In this document: in pieces, positions 20,222 through 31,200 of the stretch
How positions within the stretch are numbered: position 1 is the stretch's first letter
Layout of the letters: each line of letters starts with the position of its first letter
Assembly: GCF_048771995.1 (NCBI RefSeq)
Contig: NC_133025.1
Coordinates: 248,001 to 312,000 of the forward strand
Direction of reading: 5' to 3'
DNA length: 64,000 nucleotides
Source of the DNA: Taeniopygia guttata
Lineage: Eukaryota; Chordata; Aves; Passeriformes; Estrildidae
The notes under the pieces: model-generated
The model's database searches: none
The model's input: the letters and a program-made list of their open reading frames with translations, nothing else
What the model was told of the DNA's origin: nothing
Made by a program: the position numbers and the translations under genes

Positions 20222-23112
20222 ATGGACGAGGAAGAGTTTTACCTGTTCAAGAACCAGTCGTCGGTGGGGCCCTGGGATGGGCCCCAGTACCACATCGCGC
20301 CCATGTGGGCCTTCTACCTGCAGACCATCTTCATGGGCTTGGTGTTCGTGGCGGGCACGCCCCTGAACGCCATCGTCCTCATCGTCACCATCAAGTACAA
20401 GAAGCTGCGGCAGCCGCTCAACTACATCCTGGTGAACATCTCCGTCAGCGGCCTCATGTGCTGCGTCTTCTGCATCTTCACCGTCTTCATCGCCAGCTCC
20501 CAGGGATACTTTGTCTTCGGGAAGCACATGTGTGCCTTTGAGGGCTTTGCAGGGGCCACCGGAGGTACGAGGGGACCATGGGGCGGCCAGAGACGATGGA
20601 GTGACCACTGGGGGCTACTGGGGCCAGAGGTGGCCACAGTGATCTCCTGGGGCCGTAGGAGTTGGGGTGACCACCAAGGTCTGGTAGGGCTCAGGTATCA
20701 TGACCAACACGTTCCGCTAAGGCTTTGGGAGTTGGGTTGACCACCATGGGCTGCTTGGGTGCAGGATTGGGGTGACCTTCTGGACCTTTAGGAGCTGACC
20801 ACTGTAGTCTGGTGGGACTGTAGGAGTTGGGGTGACCACTGGGGTCTGGTGGAGCTCGAAGTGGGGGTGACCATCATGTTCTTCCGGGGCTGGGGAATTT
20901 GTGTCTGGGATCATTGTGGTCTGGTGGGGCTGAAGGTGGCAAGATGGGTAGGGGGCATGGGAAGGGTAGAGCCCTGTGAGCTGTTGAGGCTGCAGGAGCT
21001 GGGGTGACCACTGAGGCCTGAAGGGAGGGGTGATTACTACATTCTGCTGGGTCGTAGGACTTGGGGTGACCCGGTGTCCTGGGGGACTATGGGCATTGCG
21101 GTGACCCCTAGTTCTGGTGGCCACGGGCGGTTGTGTGAGGCCAGCGGTGGCCTTGTTCCCCCAGGGCTGGTGACAGGCTGGTCCTTGGCCTTCCTGGCCT
21201 TCGAGCGCTACATCGTCATCTGCAAACCCTTCGGCAACTTCCGCTTCAACTCCCGCCACGCGCTGCTGGTCGTGGCGGCCACCTGGATCATCGGCGTCGG
21301 CGTCGCCATCCCGCCCTTCTTCGGCTGGAGCAGGTGGGGACGCAGCGGGCGTGGGGGCAGGGGGTGCAACAGTGGCAAGTGGGGGTCATTGGGGTGCCGT
21401 GGGGGTGCCAGGGGACTGCTTGAGGCACCAGAAGTGCCCCAGGGTGCTGTGGGACACCTGGGGTGCCCCCGGTGCAGAGTGGGGGCTGAGCACAGCTCTG
21501 CAGGTACATCCCCGAGGGGCTGCAGTGCTCCTGCGGCCCTGACTGGTACACGGTGGGCACCAAGTACAAGAGCGAGTACTACACCTGGTTCCTCTTCATC
21601 TTCTGCTTCATCGTCCCCCTCTCCCTCATCATCTTCTCCTACTCCCAGCTGCTCAGCGCCCTGCGGGCCGTGAGTCCCGGGGCACGGGGGCACGGGGGGG
21701 CATTGGGGTCAGGCACACCTGTGGCTGGGAGTGAGGGATGGAGAGTGAAGAGGGGCTGGGGGCAGGAGGGAGGGAGAGAACAAGGGAAGGAGAGATGGAG
21801 AATTGACTGTGAGCAAGGAGGGAGGGAGGGCAGGATGAGGAGCAGGAGGGAGGGAGAGGTGACTGGAGGGATGAAGGGATGCAGGAAGGGAGGGGAGGTT
21901 ACTTGGACAGAAGACTGGGCAGGAGCACAAGCAGGAGGATGGGCAGGGGGGCAGACAGGAGGATGGGCAGGGGGGCAGACAGGAGGAGGGGCAGGGGGGC
22001 AGACAGGAGGATGGGCAGGAGTGCAGGCAGGAGGATGGGCAGGGGGGCAGACAGGAGGAGGGGCAGGGGGGCAGACAGGAGGAGGGGCAGGGGGGCAGAC
22101 AGGAGGAGGGGCAGGAGTGCAGGCAGGAGGATGGGCAGGGGGGCAGACAGGCGCATGGGCAGGGGGGCAGACAGGAGGATGGGCAGGGGGGCAGACAGGC
22201 GCATGGGCAGGGGACTGGGCAGGTGCAGGGGGCTGCACAGGGGCTGGGCAGGGGCCGGCAGCCCGGGCAGGCCCGAGGTGTCCCTGTCCCTGTCCCAGGT
22301 GGCGGCGCAGCAGCAGGAGTCGGCCACGACGCAGAAGGCCGAGCGGGAGGTGTCGCGCATGGTCGTGGTCATGGTGGGGTCCTTCTGCATGTGCTACGTG
22401 CCCTACGCGGCGCTGGCCATGTACATGGTGAACAACCGCGAGCACGGCATTGACCTGCGCCTCGTCACCATCCCTGCCTTCTTCTCCAAGAGCTCCTGCG
22501 TCTACAACCCCATCATCTACTGCTTCATGAACAAACAGGTGACGCCAGCGACACCGGGACACCCGCAGACGCGGGCAGGGGGACACCCAGGACACAAGGG
22601 CAAAGAGGACACGCAGGGACACCTGGCGATGGGGGCATCTGGGGTGCCCAAGGATATCTGAGGACCTGGGACACTCAGGGAGAACCAAGCACAGGGAACA
22701 ACTGGGGATACCCATGTGAGGGGACACCTCAGGATAAAGGGACATTGGCAAGGGGGACACAGAGAAGAGGGGGACACCCAGGACGCTGGGGCAGCGGGGA
22801 CATGCTCAAGGACATTGGGGGACCAGGGACAGCTGGGGATGGCGCATCCAGGAACACTTACACGATTGGGGGTACCATGAGCCCAGGGACAGGAGATGGG
22901 GCCAGTGTGGGTGCCAGACACAGGAGCAGCGGGATCCCCAGGCTGAGCTGTCCCCTCTCCTGTGACCCGTGCCACCTGTGTCCCCGCAGTTCCGCGCCTG
23001 CATCATGGAGACGGTGTGCGGGCGGCCCATGACAGACGACTCCGAGGTGTCCAGCTCGGCCCAGCGCACCGAGGTCTCCTCTGTGTCCTCCAGCCAGGTC
23101 GGCCCCAGCTGA
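20222..23112 (+). CDS. OPN1SW: Short-wavelength-sensitive opsin 1 (SWS1 cone pigment), complete, ultraviolet-type
   Basis: Cone visual pigment, a seven-helix GPCR that binds 11-cis retinal and signals through cone transducin in outer segments. Exons 20222-20564, 21165-21333, 21504-21669, 22299-22538 and 22990-23112 join in phase to 346 residues; as I recall it, chicken SWS1 is 347. Visible features (bovine numbering = local + 6): N-glycosylation site NQS at local 11, C110 in HMCAFEG, C187 in GLQCSCG, E113 counter-ion, ERY at 134-136, retinal lysine K296 in AFFSKSS, NPIIY, and the [11 protein letters not shown] tail with phosphorylation serines. Tuning sites: local C80, C84 and T87 (bovine C86, C90, T93); V49 and L46 in helix 1. 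C90 is the residue that makes bird SWS1 ultraviolet-sensitive; chicken has serine there. The gene looks intact. Confidence 0.97.
21915..22235 (+). repeat. 24-bp minisatellite in OPN1SW intron 3
   Basis: About 13 copies of a 24-base unit (AGGAGGATGGGCAGGGGGGC plus AGAC). Variants carry GGAGG for GGATG, AGTGCAGGC for GGGGCAGAC, or GCGCATG. Higher-order alternation of the variants suggests repeated block duplication. Confidence 0.92.
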
Positions 23113-23229
23113 GGGGCTCTGGCACCGCCCCAGCCCCCAGGACCCCCGGCTGCCCCCCCGTTATCCCCCAGCTGCCCCCACCGTGGGGCCGGGGGCCCTG
23201 CCCAGCCTAGGATGTAGCGCGGGTGGGAC

Positions 23230-23235
23230 AATAAA
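23230..23235 (+). terminator. OPN1SW: OPN1SW poly(A) signal
   Basis: AATAAA lies 118 bases after the TGA stop codon, giving a very short 3' UTR of about 140 bases. Confidence 0.85.
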
Positions 23236-23289
23236 CCATGGCCGCGGTCTGAGCGCAACGGGGACCCACTGAGCACCGTGGGACAGGGC

Positions 23290-23810
23290 ACCCACGGCAC
23301 AGGCGTCCATGGGGCAGCCGTGCCCCACAGCAGGGTGGCAATGGGGGAGCCGGGGGCTGGCTGTGCCACATGCTGGGATGGGGTGGAGGCCTTGGTGGAG
23401 CCTGTGCCCCATGGCTGGGTGGGATGGGGGTCCCAGGGGTGGCTGTGCCCCACTGCAGGGCGGGACAGGTCCTGGGAGTGGCTGTGCCCCATGGCAGGGA
23501 GAGAGGGTGGGTCCCAGGGGGAACTGTGCCCCACTGTGGGGCAGGACAGGTCCCGGAGGTGGCTGTGCTCCATGATGGTGCCATGGTGGGACACTGCTCC
23601 CTTGTCCCCCTTTAGGCCTCACACGTGGGGAGGGCAGGGAGATGGGATGCTGCTCCCCATCTCCATCTGTGGGGCTGGGTGGGACCTAAGGGCCCCCATC
23701 CGTGGGGATAAGCTCCTCATCCATGGGGCTGGGCCCCCCATCTGTGGGGTGGGGGTGGGACTGAGCCCCCCCATCCATGGGGCTGGATTCCCTCTGTGGG
23801 GGTGAGCCCC
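23290..23810. repeat. Degenerate repeats between the OPN1SW and CALU 3' ends
   Basis: 23310-23600 holds about five copies of a 55-65 base unit around GGTGGCTGTGCCCCATGGCAGG. 23690-23800 holds shorter CCCCCATCCATGGGGCTGGG units. This fills most of the space between the two convergent genes. Confidence 0.75.
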
Positions 23811-23995
23811 CCAAGCCCCACGGGCAGAGGTCCCACAGGCCTCGTGTCCCCCTACATCCCCACCCGGTCACCCCCCGCCCCTCCTCAGGGCCCCCCACTG
23901 CCTGAACTCAGTGCAAGGGGGCCCTCCCAGATCCCGGTGTGGGGGGACACAGGGAGCTGGGGTCCGTCCCCCTCGGCCCATCGGGGGTGAACAGT

Positions 23996-24001
23996 TTTAT
24001 T
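23996..24001 (-). terminator. CALU: CALU distal poly(A) signal
   Basis: TTTATT on the plus strand reads AATAAA on the minus strand, 1.26 kb past the CALU stop codon. A second AATAAA of the same orientation lies near 24937, so a shorter 3' UTR is also possible. OPN1SW and CALU are convergent, with about 0.75 kb between their signals. Confidence 0.6.
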
Positions 24002-24715
24002 GAGTTCCACCCGATCCGGATCCCTTCAATCAGCCCGAGGAGAAAACTGAGGAATAAACCCGGAGGAGGCGGAAAATCCATGTCCGGAGTTGTCACAGGG
24101 CTCCAAATCCTCACGGATGGGAGCCGGGGGATGTTAGGAGAGGGGCTGTTGCAGGGCTGGGTGGCTGCACCAGAGGCTGTCCCAGGGTTCCAAACATCAC
24201 TTTGGCTGTCCCAAATCATCCCTGGTGTCCCAAACCGGCCCCGACATCCCCAGATCACCCCCAGCATTCCCAGATTCCCAAGCCCTGCACGAGGCCATAT
24301 TCCTGACCCACTCGCTGCTGGATTTAGGGAGGGGAGGAAAAGGAGGAGTAGAAAGAGGAGGGGGAGGAGGAGATGGGAGGATCCGGTCAGCCCTTGGAAG
24401 TCTTTGGGAAAGGATTTAAAGGAAAACCTGGGAATCTGGAGATGGCCGGGCCCGATTCCACGCAGCTCTGGTGGCTGCGGGGGGACACAACACAGAAGAG
24501 AGAAAACCTCGGGAATTGTCCCAGAGCGGGGTGGGATGAGGCCCTCCCCCAGAGGTCTGGGGGATTCAAGGCACTTGGAGTGGGGCTGGGGGGAAGGGTC
24601 TTGCCCAGATCCCACGGGGCAGCGACAGGGGAGGAGGGTCCAACCTCCCTGGGGTCACCTCCGGGTCACCCCCTGGGTCCTGCTGCTGCTCTGACGGTTT
24701 TTGGGCTTTTCTCGG

Positions 24716-24958
24716 GTTTGAATTTTAATTTCAATGTTCACTTTTCATTCCAATTTCACATCAGTGTTTCCATTTAATTCAATTTCACTTATTTGGTTCC
24801 AATTCCATTTCAATTTCAATTTTCAACTTTGATTTCAATGTTTAATTCCAATTCCATTTTTAATTCAAATTTCAGTCCAATTCAAATTCCAATTTTAATT
24901 TAAATTTCAACTTTAATTCCAATTCCAATTCTAGTTTTTATTCCAACTGCAATTCCAA
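24716..24958. repeat. AT-rich low-complexity tract in the CALU 3' UTR
   Basis: About 240 bases of AATTCCAATTTCAATTT-like sequence, sharply different in base content from the GC-rich DNA on both sides. It lies inside the predicted 3' UTR. Confidence 0.8.
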
Positions 24959-25255
24959 TCCCAATCCCTCTGTGAATTTCCCACTCCCCCCCAGGCCCCC
25001 GGGCCCCGCAGCCCCGGCAGCCCCGTCGCTGCCCCCGCGCCAGGGGAGCTGTTCCCACACATGGTAAAACCAAAACATACAAAAATAACCCAAAAGCCGT
25101 TAAAATCCGAGGAAAACCCACAACGAGACGAGCCCCAGGTGCCGGGGGAGTGTGGCTTTCCCGAGCCCCGTCCCCGGGAGCCGGGATGGGGATTCTCCAC
25201 GGCAGGAATGGCCTCGGCGAGGGACGGAGCCCACACAGGGGTGCCGGCGTCGAGC

Positions 25256-28200
25256 CTAGAACTCATCGTGCCGCACCAGCGCCTCCCCGAAGTCCGTGGC
25301 CTGGCTGCCCACGAACAGGTCTGACTTGTCCACGATCTCCTCCCGCGTCAGCTTCCCGTCCTGCAGGGAATGCCACATCCCGCTATGTCCCCGCTCCTCC
25401 CGACCCGCTCCCCAGATCCCCCCAGAGCTGCTGGCCCACCTTGTCCTGGTCGGACTCGTAGACAAGGTGCCGGGCCTCAGCCTCGGCGTGGTCGTAGTCT
25501 GAGGGCAGGATCCAGTCCTTGGTCTCCTCCTTGTCCATCTTCCCGTCCCGGTTCTTGTCCCGGAACTCCACGAACTGCTCCCGCTCCGTCTTCACCCACT
25601 CAGGCTCATCAGCATCACCGTCTTGGCTGTACATGTCACCTGGGGGGACAGCAGGATCAGGATCAGCCCCATGGCCCTGTCCCCACCCCAGGGATTGAAC
25701 CAAAGCCTTCAGTTCTCTAAATCCATCCCCAAAACCCCAAAGAACCACCTGGGTCATGATTTTGCCCGAAAATCCTCGGTGGAGGCCTGGGGGAAGGTGG
25801 AAGTTGAGAGAAAGAAGAACATTCTGTGAGGGGGAGGACTGGGAAGGACACAGTGGCAATGGCTCCCACGGGACAGGGACACTGAGGGGACACGGACGGG
25901 ACATGGAGCAGTGTCTCACCGATGTACTCCTCCAGGTCAATGAAACCATCGCCGTTCTTGTCAATGTCCTCCATGGTTTCCTGCAAGAAGATGCCAGCGT
26001 GAGCCAGGCCTGGGGCACTTCCTGCCATGCCACCAGAGCTTCCCAAAGTGCCCCTGTGCTGGCCCCACCTGCACAACGATGTCCTTCATGTAGTCATACT
26101 CCTCGGGGTGCAGGAAGGCCGTGAACTCCTCCTTGGTGGCCGCCAGGTCCCCGTCCTTGTCGGCCATCTTGAAGCGCCGCTCGTCCCGCACCATCATCTG
26201 CTTGTAGTTGAAGCCATCGTCAGGGTCCGGATCGTCTGCGAGGGAGCACAGGGAGCACCTGGGTCAGCTCGGGCAGGAGGAGGGCCCGGTGACCGCCCAC
26301 ACAACCTCAACCCAACGCTGGGTCAGCTCAGGCAGGACGAGGGCCCGGTGACCACCCACACAACCTCAACCCAACGCAACGTTCTCAGTTCAACTTCAGC
26401 TCAAGCTCAACCTCCTCTACTCAACCTCAACTTCCTCTCAATTTCAGCCTCAAGACAACTTCAATCTCCTCAACCCAACCTCAGCCTTCACCCCAACCCA
26501 ACCTCAACCTCCTCCACTCAACCTCCTGAGCACAACCTTCTCATCCTCAACTTCCTCAATGCAACCTCAACATCCTCCACCCCACCTCAAACTCAACTCA
26601 ACTTCCTCCCTCTCAGCACAACCTCCTGTCACTCTGCCAACAAAAGCTGAGCTGCAGCCACCGCTTCTCTCCTGTGCGCACTCCCAGGAGGAGGAGGAGC
26701 TGCGGCAGCCCTGGGATCACGGCATTCCCAGGGAGAGGCCCCAAAAGACAGGGCTTGGGGGCTTTGGCCGGCACGGCCAGAGGCTCAACATGAACTATTT
26801 TGGGAGGGGAATGTGTAAGGGGATCTCACTCGCTGCTGGCAGTGGCAGGGCCAGCAGGCATCGGCTGGGTGGGACCGCGGGGCACGCGTGGCCGCTTGGC
26901 ACAGCCCCGCCAGCAGCAGGGCAGGAGTTCCAGACACAGCAGTGTCCTGCAGCCCGTGGAGAACGTGAATCCTGGGAGACACTGCCATGCACTGCTTCAG
27001 GTAAACTGGAGGCAGGCCCCATCTAATGAGAAGGTCCAAAAGCCCCTGTGTCCCTGCTCTGTTACCTGCCAAAGGCAGGCATTGAGGAGCCCTGGATTAA
27101 GGGGTTTGGGATTAAGGAGCTCTGGAGCATCCATTAAATATCCAAAGATTTTGACTTTAAGACAGCTCTAGGGCAGAATGAACCCCAAATTCCCCATTCT
27201 GTTCCCCACGGTTTTGCCTTGAGAAGCAGCATAGCCCCGAACAAGGAAACCCTCAGGACCAGCGTCATTAATAGATAATTCCTTAATTGCTGTTGAGCTA
27301 ATTAATGGGTTTGATGGGGGAGTGGTGGGGGGGCAGATGGGTTAAAAAGGGTTAAACCCTCCCAAAGGCCCCAAAGTTACTTCCTGCCTTGGTCCCTGGG
27401 CTGGGAAAGGTTTGGGGGTGCAGAGGGAGGGGAAGCAGACAGAGCCGGGGTGTTTTGCTCAGAGTATGGCAGCAAAGCCACAAACTCAATCCAACATCTT
27501 GTGTCCTGGTTTTAGATCCCACCATGGGATTGAGGAATTAACAAAAATAGGAGTGGTGATGATGATGAAAATATTCTGATTTTGAAGGGAGTTTCAAAGG
27601 AATTTCCAGTCTCAGATGAAGTTCTTGGACGTTTATCACTTGATATTCCCTGCTTCCCAGGACTCCCCCCAGCAGAACCCCACACTGCTCCGTGACACTT
27701 CTGGGGGCCACCCAGTGACTCATTCTGGTGTGTAATTAATGAATTAATAAAACCACTCCCAGCACCTTGTTTTGCTGGCGAAACACCACATTCTGAACCC
27801 TCCAGAGTAACCGAGGGCAATGCCTGGCCCTGTGCATCCCTTGGCCACGGGTCAACACTCAGGAGGCACTTCCAGAGGCATTCCAGCCCCAGTCTGGCCA
27901 GGGAGGGGAGCGAGGAGAAGACAGGGGAACATTTTAGCAGCAAGGAGCTGTGGAAAAGTAATTCCTGCTGAGAGGAGCCGGAGCCAGAGCGTGAGGCAGG
28001 ATCCTCCCGGCACTCCGTAAGGACTCAAGTATGTGGGAGCAGCACGAGTGGAGGCTCCTCCAGGGCCTGCCAAGGGCACGCGGCCTCCAGCGCCGCTCCA
28101 GCTTTGGAACCAGCCTTGCCAGGGGCTGGGCACTCCCCACACGCCGCTCGACTGAGGCAGGGAGCTCCTCCTTGAGCTCATTGCGGGGTTCTATTAATTC

Positions 28201-31200
28201 AGGGTGCTCTCATTAAGGCTTTTCCTCGTCAATGTTCACACTGCTCCCTATCCAACACCTCCCGGTCCTAAGCGCCACCCCAGACTCCTCAAACAGCGCT
28301 CAAACCCTTCCCAGGACCTCTCTGCCCCCTTCCAGGCTGGATTTACACAGGCAGGTTAGCCCAGACCCCAGGAACCCATGGCAAAGGGAGGTTTGGGAGG
28401 TGCTGCCCCAGCCCAGGGGTGTCATGGGGCTTTCCCTGGCCACCAGCACAGCAAATCCTGATCCTCCCCGATCCCAAGGGAGATGGATGAGCCTCCTGTG
28501 CAGCGGCTCCCCCTCTGCACATCCCGCAGAGCAGTTTGACTATTTTTGGCAATATTTAGGAAATTACAGTGGATTTGACACTCCAGAGCTGCAGCTCCTC
28601 CACCCGGGCCAGTCTACAGTGCTGGAGGCCAGAGCTGGCGGCGGGCTTGAGGGTTTAAGGTTTTAACCCCAAAAGAGCTGTTGCTTCCCTCCCTCCCAGG
28701 GATGTCTGAAGCCATGCCACACTGCTGGCCCAGCAAGTGTCCCCAGATCCCCGAGTTCTGGGCTCTAACACTGCTCCCAGGACAAGGGAAAGCGACTGAA
28801 ACCCCTGCTAGTGGGTTTTTGGGTTTAAGGATGCAATGGACACACCAAGATGGCTCCACAGCCACAGATCAGTGGGTTCCACCTGCAGGTCCCAAATTCC
28901 CCCCACAAGCCAGGAATTCCAAAGAGCTGGAAACCCCTATTCCAACATGCCATTCATCCCAAAATCACCTGGATTCAGCCCAGAGCTGCATTTGTCACCA
29001 GGGACATTAATAATGCCCAGGTGGCTGCAGAGGGGAAAAGGAGGGTGTGAGGTGTGTAAACTTTCCACTGGGGAGATTTCCATGTATTTTGGGTTCTTTT
29101 TCTTGGATTTTTCTTTGCTAATGCCACCAGGAGATTAATTTGTAGTTTTAGAGATTTTAAAGTGTAACATTTTGGGGACATCTGCTCCAGCTGGCCCCAC
29201 TTATGCCAAGGCCACATCCTACATCATATTCCTGTGCTTATCCCAGGGGACAAGTCCATCTCAGATCAGCCAAGCACCAGCCCAGCACTGCTCCACACTC
29301 TCACCCACAACTTCCTAATCCAGGCCCCAGACTCCCCCTTCACACAACCCCATCCAGATCCGTGTCCATCCAACCCACCACCACTCCATGGGCCCATCCC
29401 AATCCCTGACCATCCGCTGACCACTGTGCCACGAGCCCACCCTGATCCCTGACCACTGACCACTGTGCCACGAGCCCACCCTGATCCCTGACCACTGACC
29501 ACTGTGCCACAAGCCCGTCCCAGTTCCTGACCACCCACTAACCACTGTGCCATGAGCCCATCCCAATCCCTGACCACCCACTGACCACTGTGCCATGAGC
29601 CCATCCCAATCCCTGACCACCCACTGACCACTGTGCCATGAGCCCATCCCAATCCCTGACCACCCACTGACCACTGCATCATGAGCCCACCCTGATCCCT
29701 GACCACCCACAGACCATCACTCCATGAGCCTAACACAATCCCTGACCACTGACCACTGTGCCATGAGCCCACCCTGATCCGCCCCCACCCCACCGACCCT
29801 CGGTGACCCAAAGCAGAGCAGGACATCCCAGCTGCTGGCTCCAGGGAAGGCTCATCCCAAGAGCCAGGACCTACCCAGGATATATCCATAGGTGGCATTT
29901 TTGTACTCCTCCCAGGAAACAAGGCCGTCCTCATTGAGGTCATGGCCCTTCCACTGACGCTCCACATCCTCGTAAATCCAGCGTTTTTGGGCAAACTTGA
30001 TCCAGGCCTTCAGCTCCTCCACTGTCACAAACCCGTCTCCATCCGCATCTATTTTCCCTACGATCTTCCTGTGGGAAACACAGAGAAATGCAGCAAAAGT
30101 TAAAACAAAAAGAGGGGTTAGCAGGGAAGGAATGGGAAGGGGCAGAGGGGGCAAGTGGAGGTCATTACAGAATTTGGGAATTCAACCGTTTGGACAGTTT
30201 ATCCTTAAAACCAACGTATGGTTCAGCTGCCAAAACTTTGGCTCAGACACGAAAATCCCTGGGTCAGCCACTTTTGGACCACTCAGGTTTTGGTTTCTTC
30301 AGAAATTATGACTTTTAGGGGAAAAGTTTCCTTTTAAGCCCCCGGGAAAGACCCATCCATGTGTCCTTTGACCAAGACAGTGCAGGTGATGAGTATGGAC
30401 CCATATTTATATTAAAAATGGGAATATCGGCTCTGTCTCTCCTGGTGATGCCAGGAAAAAGTTTGAGGTGGTTATATAATTTGCAAATTCAACAATTTGA
30501 AAGGTTATCTTTAAAACCAACATTTGGGTTAGCTGCCGAAAAGCAAGGTCAGCTGCCAAAACTCTGTTTTGGACACGGAAAACACTGGCTCAGACATGGA
30601 AATCACCAGCTTGGCCACTCTTGAACCACTCAGGTTTTGGTTCCTTCAGGAATTACGAGTTTTAGGGGAAAACCTTCCCTGTTCAACCTTAGGAAAGCTC
30701 CATCTGCACGTCCTCCCGCCTCGCCGGTGCCGGGCGAGGAGCACGGACATGCATTTCTGCTGAATTTCTGCGAAAGCCGGGGCGTTTGGCTGTGCGGGAG
30801 GAACCGGAGCGCCCAAGCCCAGCGGAGCGCAGCCCGGTGCCGGGCCGGTCCCGCCCGCCGTCCTGCCCGGGGCAGACACCGGAGCTGCGGCCCCAGAGCC
30901 GCGTGCCTCCGTTATTTTTAGCAGCAGCTGTAGGAAAGGCCGGCAGGAATGCAGCATCCAGGGGCAGATGGAGCCGGGGGGTGGGGGCTGCTCGAGCCGC
31001 AGCGCTCGCGCCCCGGAGAACACCCAGCGCTGTGCTGAGGAAGTTTTGGGCTCCTTGGATGAAAATCGGGGATAACAGACCCAAAATCCTTTGTCTGGTG
31101 AAGCGGGATCCTGGGTTTTTCATTTAAGGCTTTAACATGAAGGTTTAACGGAAAACAGTTCAGGAATCCTGAGCTCCAGCCCAGGTATTTGAGGAATTTT

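Noticed and set aside
21639-22760. 373-codon minus-strand frame with a CPPAHPPV-type repeat
   Set aside because: Antisense of the 24-bp minisatellite in OPN1SW intron 3.
29266-29994. Minus-strand frame with [13 protein letters not shown]-type repeats running into CALU exon DNA
   Set aside because: Translation of the 45-bp minisatellite in the same direction as CALU but outside its spliced exons; the exon acceptor and donor are clear without it.
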